Shown: positions 34,062-42,281 of the stretch, in pieces | Layout of the letters: the number at the start of each line of letters is the position of its first letter | How positions within the stretch are numbered: position 1 is the stretch's first letter | Source: Sphaerisporangium krabiense | Lineage (GTDB): Bacteria; Actinomycetota; Actinomycetes; Streptosporangiales; Streptosporangiaceae | Assembly (NCBI RefSeq): GCF_014200435.1 | Contig: NZ_JACHBR010000001.1 | Span: forward strand, 1,798,001 to 1,862,000 | Direction: 5' to 3' | Length of the DNA stretch: 64,000 nt | The notes under the pieces: generated by a model | The model's database searches: none | What the model saw: only the letters and a program-made list of their open reading frames with translations | What the model was told of the DNA's origin: nothing | Translations under genes and position numbers: made by a program

Positions 34062-35639
34062 ATGGGCGGCTACATGGACGATGGCAAGGCCGGCCTCGAC
34101 GAGGTGGTGACCCGGGCCAACGACGGCGAGGTGCCGATCCGGCGCAGATATGGCAGCGGCGGATCCGCCGCGCTCGAACAGTGGGCCGGTGGGCTCGCCA
34201 CGTCCCCCGGGCCGTACCGTCCCCGCTTCATGGTCTATTCCGGCCTCGGCACCCCGGACATGACCGCCCGGCGATTGGCGATCCTGCAGGAGCTCGGCGC
34301 CGAGTCGTTCCTGCTGGCCGCGGACCTGCCCTCTCAGCTCGGCTTCGATCCCGACCACGAGCTGGCGCACGCCCAGGTCGGCCGCGCCGGGGTCTCCTGC
34401 ACGACGTTGGCGGACTTCGCCGAGATCTGCTCCGAGCTGGACCTCACCCGCGTGGACAGCGTCGGGCTGCTCGCCAACTCGATCGGGCACATCGGGCTCG
34501 GCATGGTGCACTGCGTGCTGGCCGACGCCGGAGCCGACCAGGTGCGCCTGGTGATGCAGAACGACCCGCTCAAGGAGTTCACCGCGCGGGGCACGGAGAT
34601 CTTCACGCCCGAGCAGGCGGTGCGCATCGCCTGCGACTGCGTCGCCTTCGCCATCGACAACCGGTTGCCCGGCGCGGCGCTGACCGTGTGCTCGAACCAC
34701 CTCGACGTCGCCGGCGCAGGCCCTGTCGTCGCGACCGCGATGGCCTTCGCCAACGCGCAGGTCTACCTGGACGAGCTGGTCGCGCGCGGCTACGCGGTGC
34801 GCGACGCGCTCGGCCACATGATGTTCTTCCTCAACGAGCGAAGCGACCTCTACGTCTCCGCGGCGCTGTTCCGCACCGCCCGGACGGTCTGGGCCGAGCT
34901 GGTCGAACAGCGCTACGGCCTGCCGGTGGGCGACCAGCCGGTGATGACCGTGATGGGCTACGCGCACGGGCTGGAGTCGGCGGACGAGCCGCTGGTCAAC
35001 GTCCCCCGCATCACCCTGAGCGTGCTCGGGTCGATGCTCGGTGGCGTCGACTACCTGTGCGCCAGCGCCTACGACGAGGCGCTGCGCATCCCGTCCGCCG
35101 ACGCGGCGGCGCTGGCGCTGCGCACCATGGAGGTGGTGGCCTACGAGCACGGCGCGATGGCCTCGGTGGACCCGCTCGCGGGCAGCCACAAGCTCGCCGA
35201 GCTGGACGAACGCGTCGCGGCGGGCATCAAGGCCGAACTCGAGCGCATCGACGAGCACGGCGGCGGGCTGGCCGCGTTGCACGACGGCTACATCAGCGCC
35301 CGCATCGACGAGCTGCGCGGCACCCGGCAACGCCAGCTGGCCGACGGCGAGCGGGTGATGGTGGGCGCCAACCTGCTGCGCAGCCCGCACGGACCGAAGC
35401 TGTTCAGCGGTCACAGCACCGGTGAGGTCGACTTCGCGCAGGTCGAGAAGACCGCTCGGGACCGGGTGGTCGCGCACCGCCGCGACCGCGATCAGCAGGC
35501 GGTTGTTTCGGCGTTGGACGGTGTGCGGGCCGCGGCGGCCACCACCGCGAACCTGGTCCCGCCGACCGTCGCGGCGCTGCGCGCGGGGGCCACCGGACAA
35601 GAGATCATCGAGGCCACCAGCCGGGGGTTCGCCCAGTGA
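34062..35639 (+). CDS. B12-dependent acyl-CoA mutase, large subunit (divergent, specificity unknown)
   Basis: The start is not firm (ATG 34062 or 34074); the first gives 525 aa. It matches the substrate-binding barrel of methylmalonyl/isobutyryl-CoA mutases: LLAADLPSQLGFDPDH (compare V-A-F-D-L-P-T-Q-x-G-Y-D), MQNDPLKEFTARGTEIF and NHLDVAGAG with the conserved His. It has no C-terminal B12 domain; that is the next gene. The T-I-R-Q-Y-A-G acyl-CoA contact block reads FMVYSGLG here (Tyr59 kept, Arg lost) and the E-A-G after the His is V-A-G, so it is neither a standard methylmalonyl-CoA nor an obvious isobutyryl- or 2-hydroxyisobutyryl-CoA mutase. It is paired with MeaB on the opposite strand. 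Confidence 0.87.
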   Translation: MGGYMDDGKAGLDEVVTRANDGEVPIRRRYGSGGSAALEQWAGGLATSPGPYRPRFMVYSGLGTPDMTARRLAILQELGAESFLLAADLPSQLGFDPDHELAHAQVGRAGVSCTTLADFAEICSELDLTRVDSVGLLANSIGHIGLGMVHCVLADAGADQVRLVMQNDPLKEFTARGTEIFTPEQAVRIACDCVAFAIDNRLPGAALTVCSNHLDVAGAGPVVATAMAFANAQVYLDELVARGYAVRDALGHMMFFLNERSDLYVSAALFRTARTVWAELVEQRYGLPVGDQPVMTVMGYAHGLESADEPLVNVPRITLSVLGSMLGGVDYLCASAYDEALRIPSADAAALALRTMEVVAYEHGAMASVDPLAGSHKLAELDERVAAGIKAELERIDEHGGGLAALHDGYISARIDELRGTRQRQLADGERVMVGANLLRSPHGPKLFSGHSTGEVDFAQVEKTARDRVVAHRRDRDQQAVVSALDGVRAAAATTANLVPPTVAALRAGATGQEIIEATSRGFAQ

Positions 35640-36049
35640 CCACTACTCGACCGATCCGCGTGGTGCTGGCCAAGGTTGGCCTCGACGGGCACGACGTGGG
35701 CGTGAACCTGATCGCCAAGGCGCTGATCAACGGCGGGTTCGAGGTGGTGTACCTGGGCAAGCGGGTACCCACCGACGACATCGTCGCGGCGGCCGTCGCG
35801 GAGGACGCCGACGTCATCGGCGTCAGCTGCCTCAGCGGCGGTCTCGGGCACTTCACCACCGCGCTGATCGGCAAGCTGCGGGCGAGCGACGCCGCCGACA
35901 TTCCCGTGATCGCCGGCGGGATCGACGAACCGGGCGAGATCAGTAGGATGCTCGACGCGGGTGCGTACCGCTACTTTGGTCCTGGCTCTTCCACCGAGGA
36001 CGTGGTAGCTGCCTTCGCCACGGCAGGACAGGACGGCAGGGGAGCGTGA
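35636..36049 (+). CDS. B12-binding small subunit of the acyl-CoA mutase
   Basis: The GTG overlaps the large-subunit stop (GTGA); the product is 137 aa. It is a B12-binding Rossmann domain: D-x-H-x-x-G is DGHDVG with His19 as lower cobalt ligand, S64-x-L66 is VSCLSGG and AGGIDEP supplies the glycine pair. Length equals that of stand-alone small subunits of isobutyryl- and 2-hydroxyisobutyryl-CoA mutases. It must act with the large subunit. Confidence 0.92.
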   Translation: MTTTRPIRVVLAKVGLDGHDVGVNLIAKALINGGFEVVYLGKRVPTDDIVAAAVAEDADVIGVSCLSGGLGHFTTALIGKLRASDAADIPVIAGGIDEPGEISRMLDAGAYRYFGPGSSTEDVVAAFATAGQDGRGA

Positions 36050-36053
36050 ACGG

Positions 36054-36863
36054 GTGAGCGCGTACGAAACCGACGAAGAAGAGGCGCCCTCGGCCGCGAC
36101 CGAGGGTCAGGGTGTCGCTCCCGTCCGCTCGGTCGCCCGGGCCGTGGACATCCTGCTGGTGCTCGGCGACGGACCCGGACAGCTGAGCGAGATCAGCGCG
36201 GCGGCCGTGCTGTCCAAGGCCACCACGTACCGCATCCTGACGACGCTGAAGAACAAGGGCATGGTGCTGCAGGCGCCGAGTGGCGAGTACCGCCTCGGTC
36301 CTGGCTGCTTCCGCATGATGTCCGGCCTCATCGACCTGCGGGCCGGGTTCCCGTTCGACGCGGACGCCGACCTGAAGGCGCTGCGCGCCGCCACCGGCGA
36401 GACGATCACGGTGCACGTGCGGGCGGGCCTGTCCCGGGTGTGCATCGAAGAGCTGCCGAGCCCGCAGCCGATCCGCTACACCGCCGGGCTCGGCGTGGCC
36501 ACCGGCATCCACGTCGGATCGGCCGGCAAGGTGCTGCTGGCGTTCCTGCCACCCGACGAGCTCGAGGACGTGCTCCGCACCATCGACCTGCGGCCGATGA
36601 CGCCGAGCACGATCACCGACATCGAGGTGCTGCGCCAGGAGCTCGATTCCGTGCGCCGGCGGGGAACGGCGTACAGCGCGGGAGAGCGGGTCGTCGGCGC
36701 GATAGGCGTCAGCGCGCCGGTGCTCGACGACCGCGGCCACCCGGTCGCGGCCCTGAGCGTGCTCTGCCCCGCGTCCCGTGTCAACGACGATCGCCGCCGT
36801 GAGTTCGAAAGGCTGGTGGCCCGCACCGGCGAGGACATTTCCAAGCGCATTCACACCCGCTAG
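36054..36863 (+). CDS. IclR-family transcriptional regulator
   Basis: A GTG start gives 269 aa. The winged helix-turn-helix spans about 20-90 (VARAVDILLVLGD, LSEISAAAVLSKATTYRIL) and the IclR effector domain about 100-265 (CIEELPSPQPIRY, VGSAGKVLLAFLPPDEL, YSAGERVVGAIGVSAPVLDD). It follows the mutase small subunit by four bases and precedes the transporter operon. It is the likely regulator of the island, perhaps sensing a pathway CoA or acid intermediate; the TGAAACGA-type elements are its candidate sites. Confidence 0.93.
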   Translation: MSAYETDEEEAPSAATEGQGVAPVRSVARAVDILLVLGDGPGQLSEISAAAVLSKATTYRILTTLKNKGMVLQAPSGEYRLGPGCFRMMSGLIDLRAGFPFDADADLKALRAATGETITVHVRAGLSRVCIEELPSPQPIRYTAGLGVATGIHVGSAGKVLLAFLPPDELEDVLRTIDLRPMTPSTITDIEVLRQELDSVRRRGTAYSAGERVVGAIGVSAPVLDDRGHPVAALSVLCPASRVNDDRRREFERLVARTGEDISKRIHTR

Positions 36864-36869
36864 TCGCCC

Positions 36870-36884
36870 GCGGAGAAACTCCGC
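36870..36884 (+). terminator. Short hairpin after the IclR gene
   Basis: GCGGAG-AAA-CTCCGC forms a 6-bp perfect stem seven bases after the IclR stop. It lacks a U-run, as many high-GC terminators do. The rest of 36885-37281 has no supported gene. Confidence 0.4.
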
Positions 36885-37281
36885 CTCGAAGCGCCGAGAC
36901 CGCATGGTTCCGGACGCGGAACAGTAACGGTTCAGCCTCGGCGCCGGGAACGGTTTTCCGATGACGCGCCGGCCGGGAATCGAATTCGACAGCGCCGGTC
37001 GCCGCGGCGGCCGGAACGTGAGCCTCTCCGCCTGGACCGGCACCGACTGACCTGCTACGTCCCGGGGCCGTAAAGCCCGGACGGCGTGTCGTACTTCTCG
37101 CACAATAACGCCTCCGCCACATCGCACCGCGAGCATCGGCTCCGCACCACAACCCCCCACAAGATTCGACACGAGTTCCGAGAGTCCGCCCGCGCGCGCT
37201 CCTTGTCGATGAGGCTCTCGGGGCCGCAATGATCACGAAATATGGACCGCACAGATCCAGATACTTCGTCCGGCCGAAACG

Positions 37282-37318
37282 TTGACAATGAAACGGGCGG
37301 GCCATATCGTGAAACGAT
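37282..37318 (+). promoter_or_regulatory. Sigma70-like promoter with overlapping palindromic operator
   Basis: TTGACA (37282-37287), a 17-bp spacer and TATCGT (37305-37310) make a consensus-spaced promoter for the transporter operon. The palindrome ATCGTGAAACGAT (37306-37318) overlaps the -10, and the shared element TGAAACG occurs in the spacer and again at 37310. Repressor binding there would block RNA polymerase. Confidence 0.65.
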
Positions 37319-37391
37319 CGGTTGCCGAGTCGGGCTCCCGTTTTCTTATAGGACCGCCTTTGAGCCACTGACTCTTCAGGAAAGGGCCCAT

Positions 37392-38576
37392 ATGAAGAAA
37401 CGCGCGATCAGCTGTGGTCTGATCCTCGGCGTTCTTGGTTCGCTCACCGCCTGCGGTGGCAGCGAGAGCGGCGGGGACGACGATCCGATTAAGATCGGGA
37501 TCATCACTCCGCTGACCGGTAACGCGGCAGCGTACGGAAGCGGGTTCTGGCAGGGCGTGCAGGCCGCCGAAGAAGAGATCAACAAGGCCGGCGGAATCCT
37601 GGTCAACGGAAAGCGCCACAAACTGCAGGCGACCGTCTGTGACGACCAGTTCGTGCCGTCCAAGTCCGTTTCCTGCGGACAGAAGCTCAGCGAATCGCTG
37701 ATGATCTACACGCCGGCCACCCAGTCGTCGTTCCCGCTGATGGGCTTCAATCAGAAGGACGGCTTCATTCTGATGTCGACGTCCCAGACGCCGACGTTCA
37801 CCGCGCAGGGCAACAAGCTGGTGGTGCGCTCCACCTACAACCTGGAGCGGCAGATCCCCGACCTGGCACGACTGGTCGGCGAATACGCCAAGAAGGAGAA
37901 GCTCCCGCTGAAGTCGGTCGCGATCATGGAGGTCGGCAGCGACTTCGGGCCGGCGTTCACGGAGACCTTCTCCAAGGCGTGGAAGGCGAACGGGGGCTCC
38001 ATCACCGGCACCGCTTCCTATGACACCGTGACAACGGACCTCACGAGCCAGCTCACGAGCCTGTTGCGGGGAAACCCGGACGCGATAGCCATCACCACGG
38101 TCTGCCAGTCGGCGGCCCTGGTGATGGATCAGGCCCGGCACCTGGGATTCAAGGGGACGTTCATCAACGCGGTGTGCGGCGGTGGCCCCGGACTGACCAA
38201 GTACATGAGCAACAGCGAAATGGTCGGCAGCAACGTCTCCGCGGTGAAGACCAACGCCTTCGACAGCATCCCGGTGGTCGGGGCGTTCCACAAGAAGTAC
38301 AGCGACGAGAAGTACAAGTCGGCCATCGAACAGCAGATTCTCGCATTCGGCTACTTCGGGGTCGACTGGTTCGCCAAGGCGGTGAGCGCCGCGGGCACGA
38401 CGACCGACGCCGCCAAGGTGCACGCGGCAATGGAACCCGCGCTGAAGGGCCTTCAGCCCAACATCCTGGGTATCACCAAGTTCTTCCCGGACACCGGCGA
38501 CATAGAAATGACGACCTATCTGGCCCGGACCGAACCGGATGGCAAGTCGTTCGACCCGCTGGCCGACCAGAACTAG
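37392..38576 (+). CDS. Branched-chain-amino-acid-type ABC substrate-binding lipoprotein
   Basis: The ATG after AGGAAAGGG gives 394 aa. A lipoprotein signal ends at Cys21 (GSLTAC). The mature part is a periplasmic-binding type I protein (LivJ/UrtA-like): IKIGIITPLTGNAAAYG, GVQAAEEEINKAGG and a central VAIMEVGSDFGPAFTETFS segment. This group binds amino acids, amides, urea and aromatic acids. It is followed by permease and ATPase genes; hairpins after it may set its excess over the other subunits. Confidence 0.92.
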   Translation: MKKRAISCGLILGVLGSLTACGGSESGGDDDPIKIGIITPLTGNAAAYGSGFWQGVQAAEEEINKAGGILVNGKRHKLQATVCDDQFVPSKSVSCGQKLSESLMIYTPATQSSFPLMGFNQKDGFILMSTSQTPTFTAQGNKLVVRSTYNLERQIPDLARLVGEYAKKEKLPLKSVAIMEVGSDFGPAFTETFSKAWKANGGSITGTASYDTVTTDLTSQLTSLLRGNPDAIAITTVCQSAALVMDQARHLGFKGTFINAVCGGGPGLTKYMSNSEMVGSNVSAVKTNAFDSIPVVGAFHKKYSDEKYKSAIEQQILAFGYFGVDWFAKAVSAAGTTTDAAKVHAAMEPALKGLQPNILGITKFFPDTGDIEMTTYLARTEPDGKSFDPLADQN

Positions 38577-38626
38577 CGCCCCGCCCGCCAATATTTGTCC
38601 CGTCGCCGTCCGGGCAAACCTTGGCG

Positions 38627-38685
38627 GTCGCGGCACCGGTGGTGCCGCGACGGTGTGGGGCACCCCTTGCGCGGCGCCCCACACC
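38627..38685 (+). terminator. Two strong hairpins between binding-protein and permease genes
   Basis: GTCGCGGCACC-GGT-GGTGCCGCGAC (11-bp stem, 38627-38651) is followed at once by GGTGTGGGGC...GCCCCACACC (10-bp stem, 38652-38685). Such structures often attenuate or protect transcripts, leaving more binding protein than permease. Confidence 0.55.
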
Positions 38686-38726
38686 GAGCACACGTCTCAC
38701 ATCGCCGAGTGGATCGGGTTACGTGT

Positions 38727-39593
38727 ATGCAAGTCCTAGCCAATGGGCTGGCGCTCGGAGCGATTTACGCTCTCGTCGCGTCCTGCCTGTTGCTGATCTT
38801 CGGGATTCTCGAGATTCCCGACTTCGCCCTGGGCGGCCGAATCATGGTCGGCGGATACGCGGGCTATTTCGTCGCCGACCACCTGGGCCTGCACTACTGG
38901 ATCGCGGTCATCGCCGCCGCGCTGGCCGCCGGGGCGATGGGCGTGGTCAGCGAACTCGCCGTCTATCGATGGCTGCGCAACACGCCCAGCCCCCTGTTGA
39001 GCGGATTCATCGGGGCCCTGGTGCTCCTCACCGCGACCGAGATAACGGCGCAGCTCCTCTTCACCGCCGACTTCCGTAAGCTGCCGAGCCCGTACGAGTC
39101 GAACATCCTGCAGTTCGCCGGCATCAGGATCACCGAGCAACGGCTGCTGGCCGGGGTCGTGGCGCTCGTCCTGATCGCCGCGTTGCACGCCTACCTCCGG
39201 GGAACCAGAGGTGGCCGGGCCATGCGGGCGACGCTGGAGGATCGGCGCGGGGCCGAGATCGTGGGAATCTCGCCGAAGAAGACGGCCATGATCGCCATGC
39301 TGCTCGGGAGCTGCCTGGCCGGTGTCGCCGGCGCCCTGCTCGGGCCGATGTATCTGGTCTATCCGACCATGGGCGACAACATCCTGATCAAGGGCCTGAT
39401 CGTCATCGTGCTGGCCGGCATGCGCAGCAGCCTCGGCGCGATCAGCGCCGCGCTCCTGCTGGGCATCGCCGAGAGCTTCGGAGCGAGCTACCTGAGCGTA
39501 GGTTTCTCCGACGCGTACGCCTTCATCTTCTTGATCATTGCCCTGATGGTGCGGCCCAACGGCCTGTTTACGAAGAGCGTATTGGTGCGGTGA
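38727..39593 (+). CDS. ABC transporter permease (LivH-like)
   Basis: The product is 288 aa with about eight membrane helices; the start (MQVLANGLALGAIYAL) is the family's usual N-terminus, though no clear ribosome-binding site precedes it. Conserved features include GRAMRATLEDRRGAEIVGI, the loop contacting the ATPase, and GLIVIVLAGMRSSLGAI. It pairs with the LivM part of the following fusion. Its GTGA overlap with the next gene shows coupling. Confidence 0.92.
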   Translation: MQVLANGLALGAIYALVASCLLLIFGILEIPDFALGGRIMVGGYAGYFVADHLGLHYWIAVIAAALAAGAMGVVSELAVYRWLRNTPSPLLSGFIGALVLLTATEITAQLLFTADFRKLPSPYESNILQFAGIRITEQRLLAGVVALVLIAALHAYLRGTRGGRAMRATLEDRRGAEIVGISPKKTAMIAMLLGSCLAGVAGALLGPMYLVYPTMGDNILIKGLIVIVLAGMRSSLGAISAALLLGIAESFGASYLSVGFSDAYAFIFLIIALMVRPNGLFTKSVLVR

Positions 39594-41455
39594 AGTCCGT
39601 GATGAGCAAATCCGTAATGAGCAAGCCCGTCATGGCCCGCGCCGCCGCCGGCTTGCGGCCGCGTGAGCCCAGGAGCCGGGAATGGCTGGTCATCGTCCCG
39701 ATCGTGGCCATCTGCGCGCTTCTGCCGCTGGTCGTCCGCGGTCGGTACGAGGTCGGCGTCATGACCCTGATCCTCATCTACGCGATCGCGGCTTACGGCC
39801 TGGACCTGGTCCTCGGCCACCTCGGCCTGGTGTCCGTCGCGCACGCCGCCCTGCTCACCGTCGGCGCCTACACCCTGGTCATCCTCACGACCAAGTACGG
39901 TGTCGGCTACTGGCCGGCCGCGGTCGCCGCCATCCTGGTCAGCACCCTGGCCGGGCTCCTGCTCGCCGGGCTCACGATGCGCAGCAGGGGACACTACTTC
40001 TCCGTCAGCAGTCTGGCGTTCGCCGCGGTCACGGTGGTGGTGATCACCCAGTGGACGAGCCTGACCAACGGAGCGAGCGGAATCTACGCGATTCCCGCGC
40101 CCCCCGGGTTCGAGTCGACGACCGCGCAGTTCTATCTGAGCCTGATCGTTCTGACCGTGGTGCTGGCCGCGATGTTCCTGATCACCCGGTCGACGCTCGG
40201 GCGCAACCTTCGCGCCATCCACGCCGACGAGGTGCTGGCGGCGTCGCTCGGCATCAACGTCGTCGCCACGAAGTTGAAGGCGTTCACGGTGAGCGCGGCG
40301 ATAGTAGGGCTGGCCGGGCCGTTGTTCGCCAGCTGGATCTCCTACATCACCCCGAGCAGCGCCAGCATCACGGAAGGCTTCAACCTCCTGATCTACGTGA
40401 TCATCGGAGGGTCGGCGACGTTGGCGGGCCCGCTGGTCGGGGCGGCCCTGGTCGTCGGGGTGACGGAGGCGTTCCGGTTCACCGAGCTCTTCCAGACCCT
40501 GATCTTCAGCGGCGTCGTCTTCCTGGTGCTCCTGTTCTTCCGGGGTGGCGTCGTCGGAAGCATCGGTCGCGCCTGGGCCCGAGTGGCGGCCCGCCGGCGC
40601 CGGCCCGAAACCGCCGCGATCCCCGAGGCCGAGACCGAGACCGAGACCGACGCCGACGCCGGTCCGCTCGCGTTGCCTCATCTGAGCCGGGACGACCGCG
40701 GCGAGCCGGGCCGGCCCGGCCAGGTGCTGTTCGAGGCCCGCTCCCTCACCAAGAAGTACGGCGGAGTGACCGCGGTGAGCGATGTCTCGCTCACCGCTCG
40801 CGAAGGCGAGATCATCGGCGTCATCGGCCCCAACGGAGCGGGCAAGAGCACCCTGTTCGGCCTGATCTCCGGCGTGGTCGGAGGGTGGACGGGAAGCGCC
40901 AGCTTCGCCGGGCAGGATCTGCAGAAGCTGCCGGTGCACGAGCGGGCGCGGCTCGGCATCGGCCGCACGTTCCAGACCAACCGGCTGCTCGCCGACGAGA
41001 CGGTGCTGCAGAACCTCATCACGGCGGGTTACCTGCACCGTCCCACGCGGAAGTCCCGGACCACGGATCCGGACGACGGCTTCCTGGACACGATCCTCGA
41101 CCTCACCGGCCTCCGCGCGAAGGCGGGCGAGGTGGTGAGCGGCCTGTCCATCGAGGAGCAGAAGCTGGTCGGCGTCGGCATGGCACTGGCCGTGCGCCCG
41201 CGGATGCTGCTCCTGGACGAACCGTTCGCCGGGCTTCGCGAGTCGGAGACGCCCCGGCTGATGCGGCTGCTCGAGTGGCTTCGCGACCAGGGCATGGTGA
41301 TCCTGCTGGTCGAGCACAAGATGCGAGTCCTGATGTCTCTGTGCAGCCACGTGTACGTACTGGACTCGGGACAGTTGATCGCCGAGGGCTCACCGAACCA
41401 GATCGTCAACGATCCGCGGGTGATCTCGGCCTACTTGGGGACCAAGAATGCTTGA
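39590..41455 (+). CDS. LivM-LivG fusion: ABC permease joined to ATPase
   Basis: The GTG overlaps the LivH stop (GTGA); the product is 621 aa. Residues 1-330 are a LivM permease (YGLDLVLGHLGLVSVAHAALL, NLRAIHADEVLAASLGI). A charged linker with repeated E-T-E-T follows, then a LivG ATPase: Walker A GPNGAGKST at about 413, Q-loop IGRTFQTNRLL and Walker B LLLDEPFAGL. The ABC signature, normally LSGGQ, reads LSIEEQK. The N-terminus contains a near-tandem repeat (SVMSKSVMSKPVMA). The fusion is clean, without a frameshift. Confidence 0.9.
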   Translation: MKSVMSKSVMSKPVMARAAAGLRPREPRSREWLVIVPIVAICALLPLVVRGRYEVGVMTLILIYAIAAYGLDLVLGHLGLVSVAHAALLTVGAYTLVILTTKYGVGYWPAAVAAILVSTLAGLLLAGLTMRSRGHYFSVSSLAFAAVTVVVITQWTSLTNGASGIYAIPAPPGFESTTAQFYLSLIVLTVVLAAMFLITRSTLGRNLRAIHADEVLAASLGINVVATKLKAFTVSAAIVGLAGPLFASWISYITPSSASITEGFNLLIYVIIGGSATLAGPLVGAALVVGVTEAFRFTELFQTLIFSGVVFLVLLFFRGGVVGSIGRAWARVAARRRRPETAAIPEAETETETDADAGPLALPHLSRDDRGEPGRPGQVLFEARSLTKKYGGVTAVSDVSLTAREGEIIGVIGPNGAGKSTLFGLISGVVGGWTGSASFAGQDLQKLPVHERARLGIGRTFQTNRLLADETVLQNLITAGYLHRPTRKSRTTDPDDGFLDTILDLTGLRAKAGEVVSGLSIEEQKLVGVGMALAVRPRMLLLDEPFAGLRESETPRLMRLLEWLRDQGMVILLVEHKMRVLMSLCSHVYVLDSGQLIAEGSPNQIVNDPRVISAYLGTKNA

Positions 41456-42173
41456 GGTCTGTGACATCACGGCAGGTTACGGCAACAGCACCGTGCTGAC
41501 AGGCGTGTCCTTGTCCATCGAGCAGGGCGAGGCGGTCACGGTGCTGGGCGCCAACGGGGCCGGCAAGTCCACGCTGATCCAGGCCATCGCCGGCCTCACC
41601 CCGATACGAGGCGGGGAGATCCGGTTCGAGGGTGAACGGATCGACGGGTTGTCGGCCGCCAAGATCGTGCGCCGCGGGCTGGTGCTCTGCCCGGAGGGCC
41701 GGCACCTGTTCCCGCAGATGAGCGTGCGCGAGAACCTGCTGCTCGGAGCGTATCCCCGCAAGCTCGGCCGCTCGGCCGTCGCCACGCAGATCGACGAGGT
41801 CCTCGAGATCTTCCCGGCCCTCAAGAAGAAGCGGACGGTGTACGCCGGATCGCTCAGCGGCGGTGAGCAGCAGATGGTGGCGATCGGCCGGGCTCTGATG
41901 GCCAAGCCCCGGCTGCTGCTGCTCGACGAGCCGTCGCTGGGCCTGGCTCCGCTGTTGGTGCAGACGGTGATGCGGGTGGTCGGAGAGATCAACGAGCGGG
42001 GTATCGCCATCGGGCTGGTCGAGCAGAACGCGGCCGCCGCGCTGGAGTTGGTCTCCCGGGGCTACGTGCTGGAGTCGGGCTCGGTGGTCATCCAGGGTTC
42101 GGCGCACGAGTTGTCCACCGACGACCGGGTCAGGGCCGCCTACCTAGGCGTCACGGAACAGACCGTGGAGTAG
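41448..42173 (+). CDS. livF: ABC transporter ATP-binding protein (LivF-like)
   Basis: It overlaps the fusion gene end by eight bases; the product is 241 aa. Walker A GANGAGKST is at 34-42, the signature LSGGEQQM near 140 and Walker B LLLLDEPSLGLAP, followed by LVEQNAAAALELVSRGYVLESG, the family's H-loop and C-terminal block. Unlike its LivG partner its signature is intact, so ATP hydrolysis could depend mainly on one of the two sites. Confidence 0.94.
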   Translation: MLEVCDITAGYGNSTVLTGVSLSIEQGEAVTVLGANGAGKSTLIQAIAGLTPIRGGEIRFEGERIDGLSAAKIVRRGLVLCPEGRHLFPQMSVRENLLLGAYPRKLGRSAVATQIDEVLEIFPALKKKRTVYAGSLSGGEQQMVAIGRALMAKPRLLLLDEPSLGLAPLLVQTVMRVVGEINERGIAIGLVEQNAAAALELVSRGYVLESGSVVIQGSAHELSTDDRVRAAYLGVTEQTVE

Positions 42174-42281
42174 CCCCCGCCTGGAACACGTCGGCGACAC
42201 GCAGTGAGGGATACGGGGATCTCTTCCGCGGTCTCGGTCCAGACGAGCCGCTGGAGATCCTCGTCCCGTCGAGCCGTCCGG

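Noticed and set aside
34062-36049. Calling the mutase 2-hydroxyisobutyryl-CoA mutase
   Set aside because: Subunit layout fits, but the visible active-site residues do not clearly match that class.
37055-37288. 77-residue minus-strand open frame before the importer operon
   Set aside because: No ribosome-binding site or motif, and it lies across the promoter and operator of the importer.
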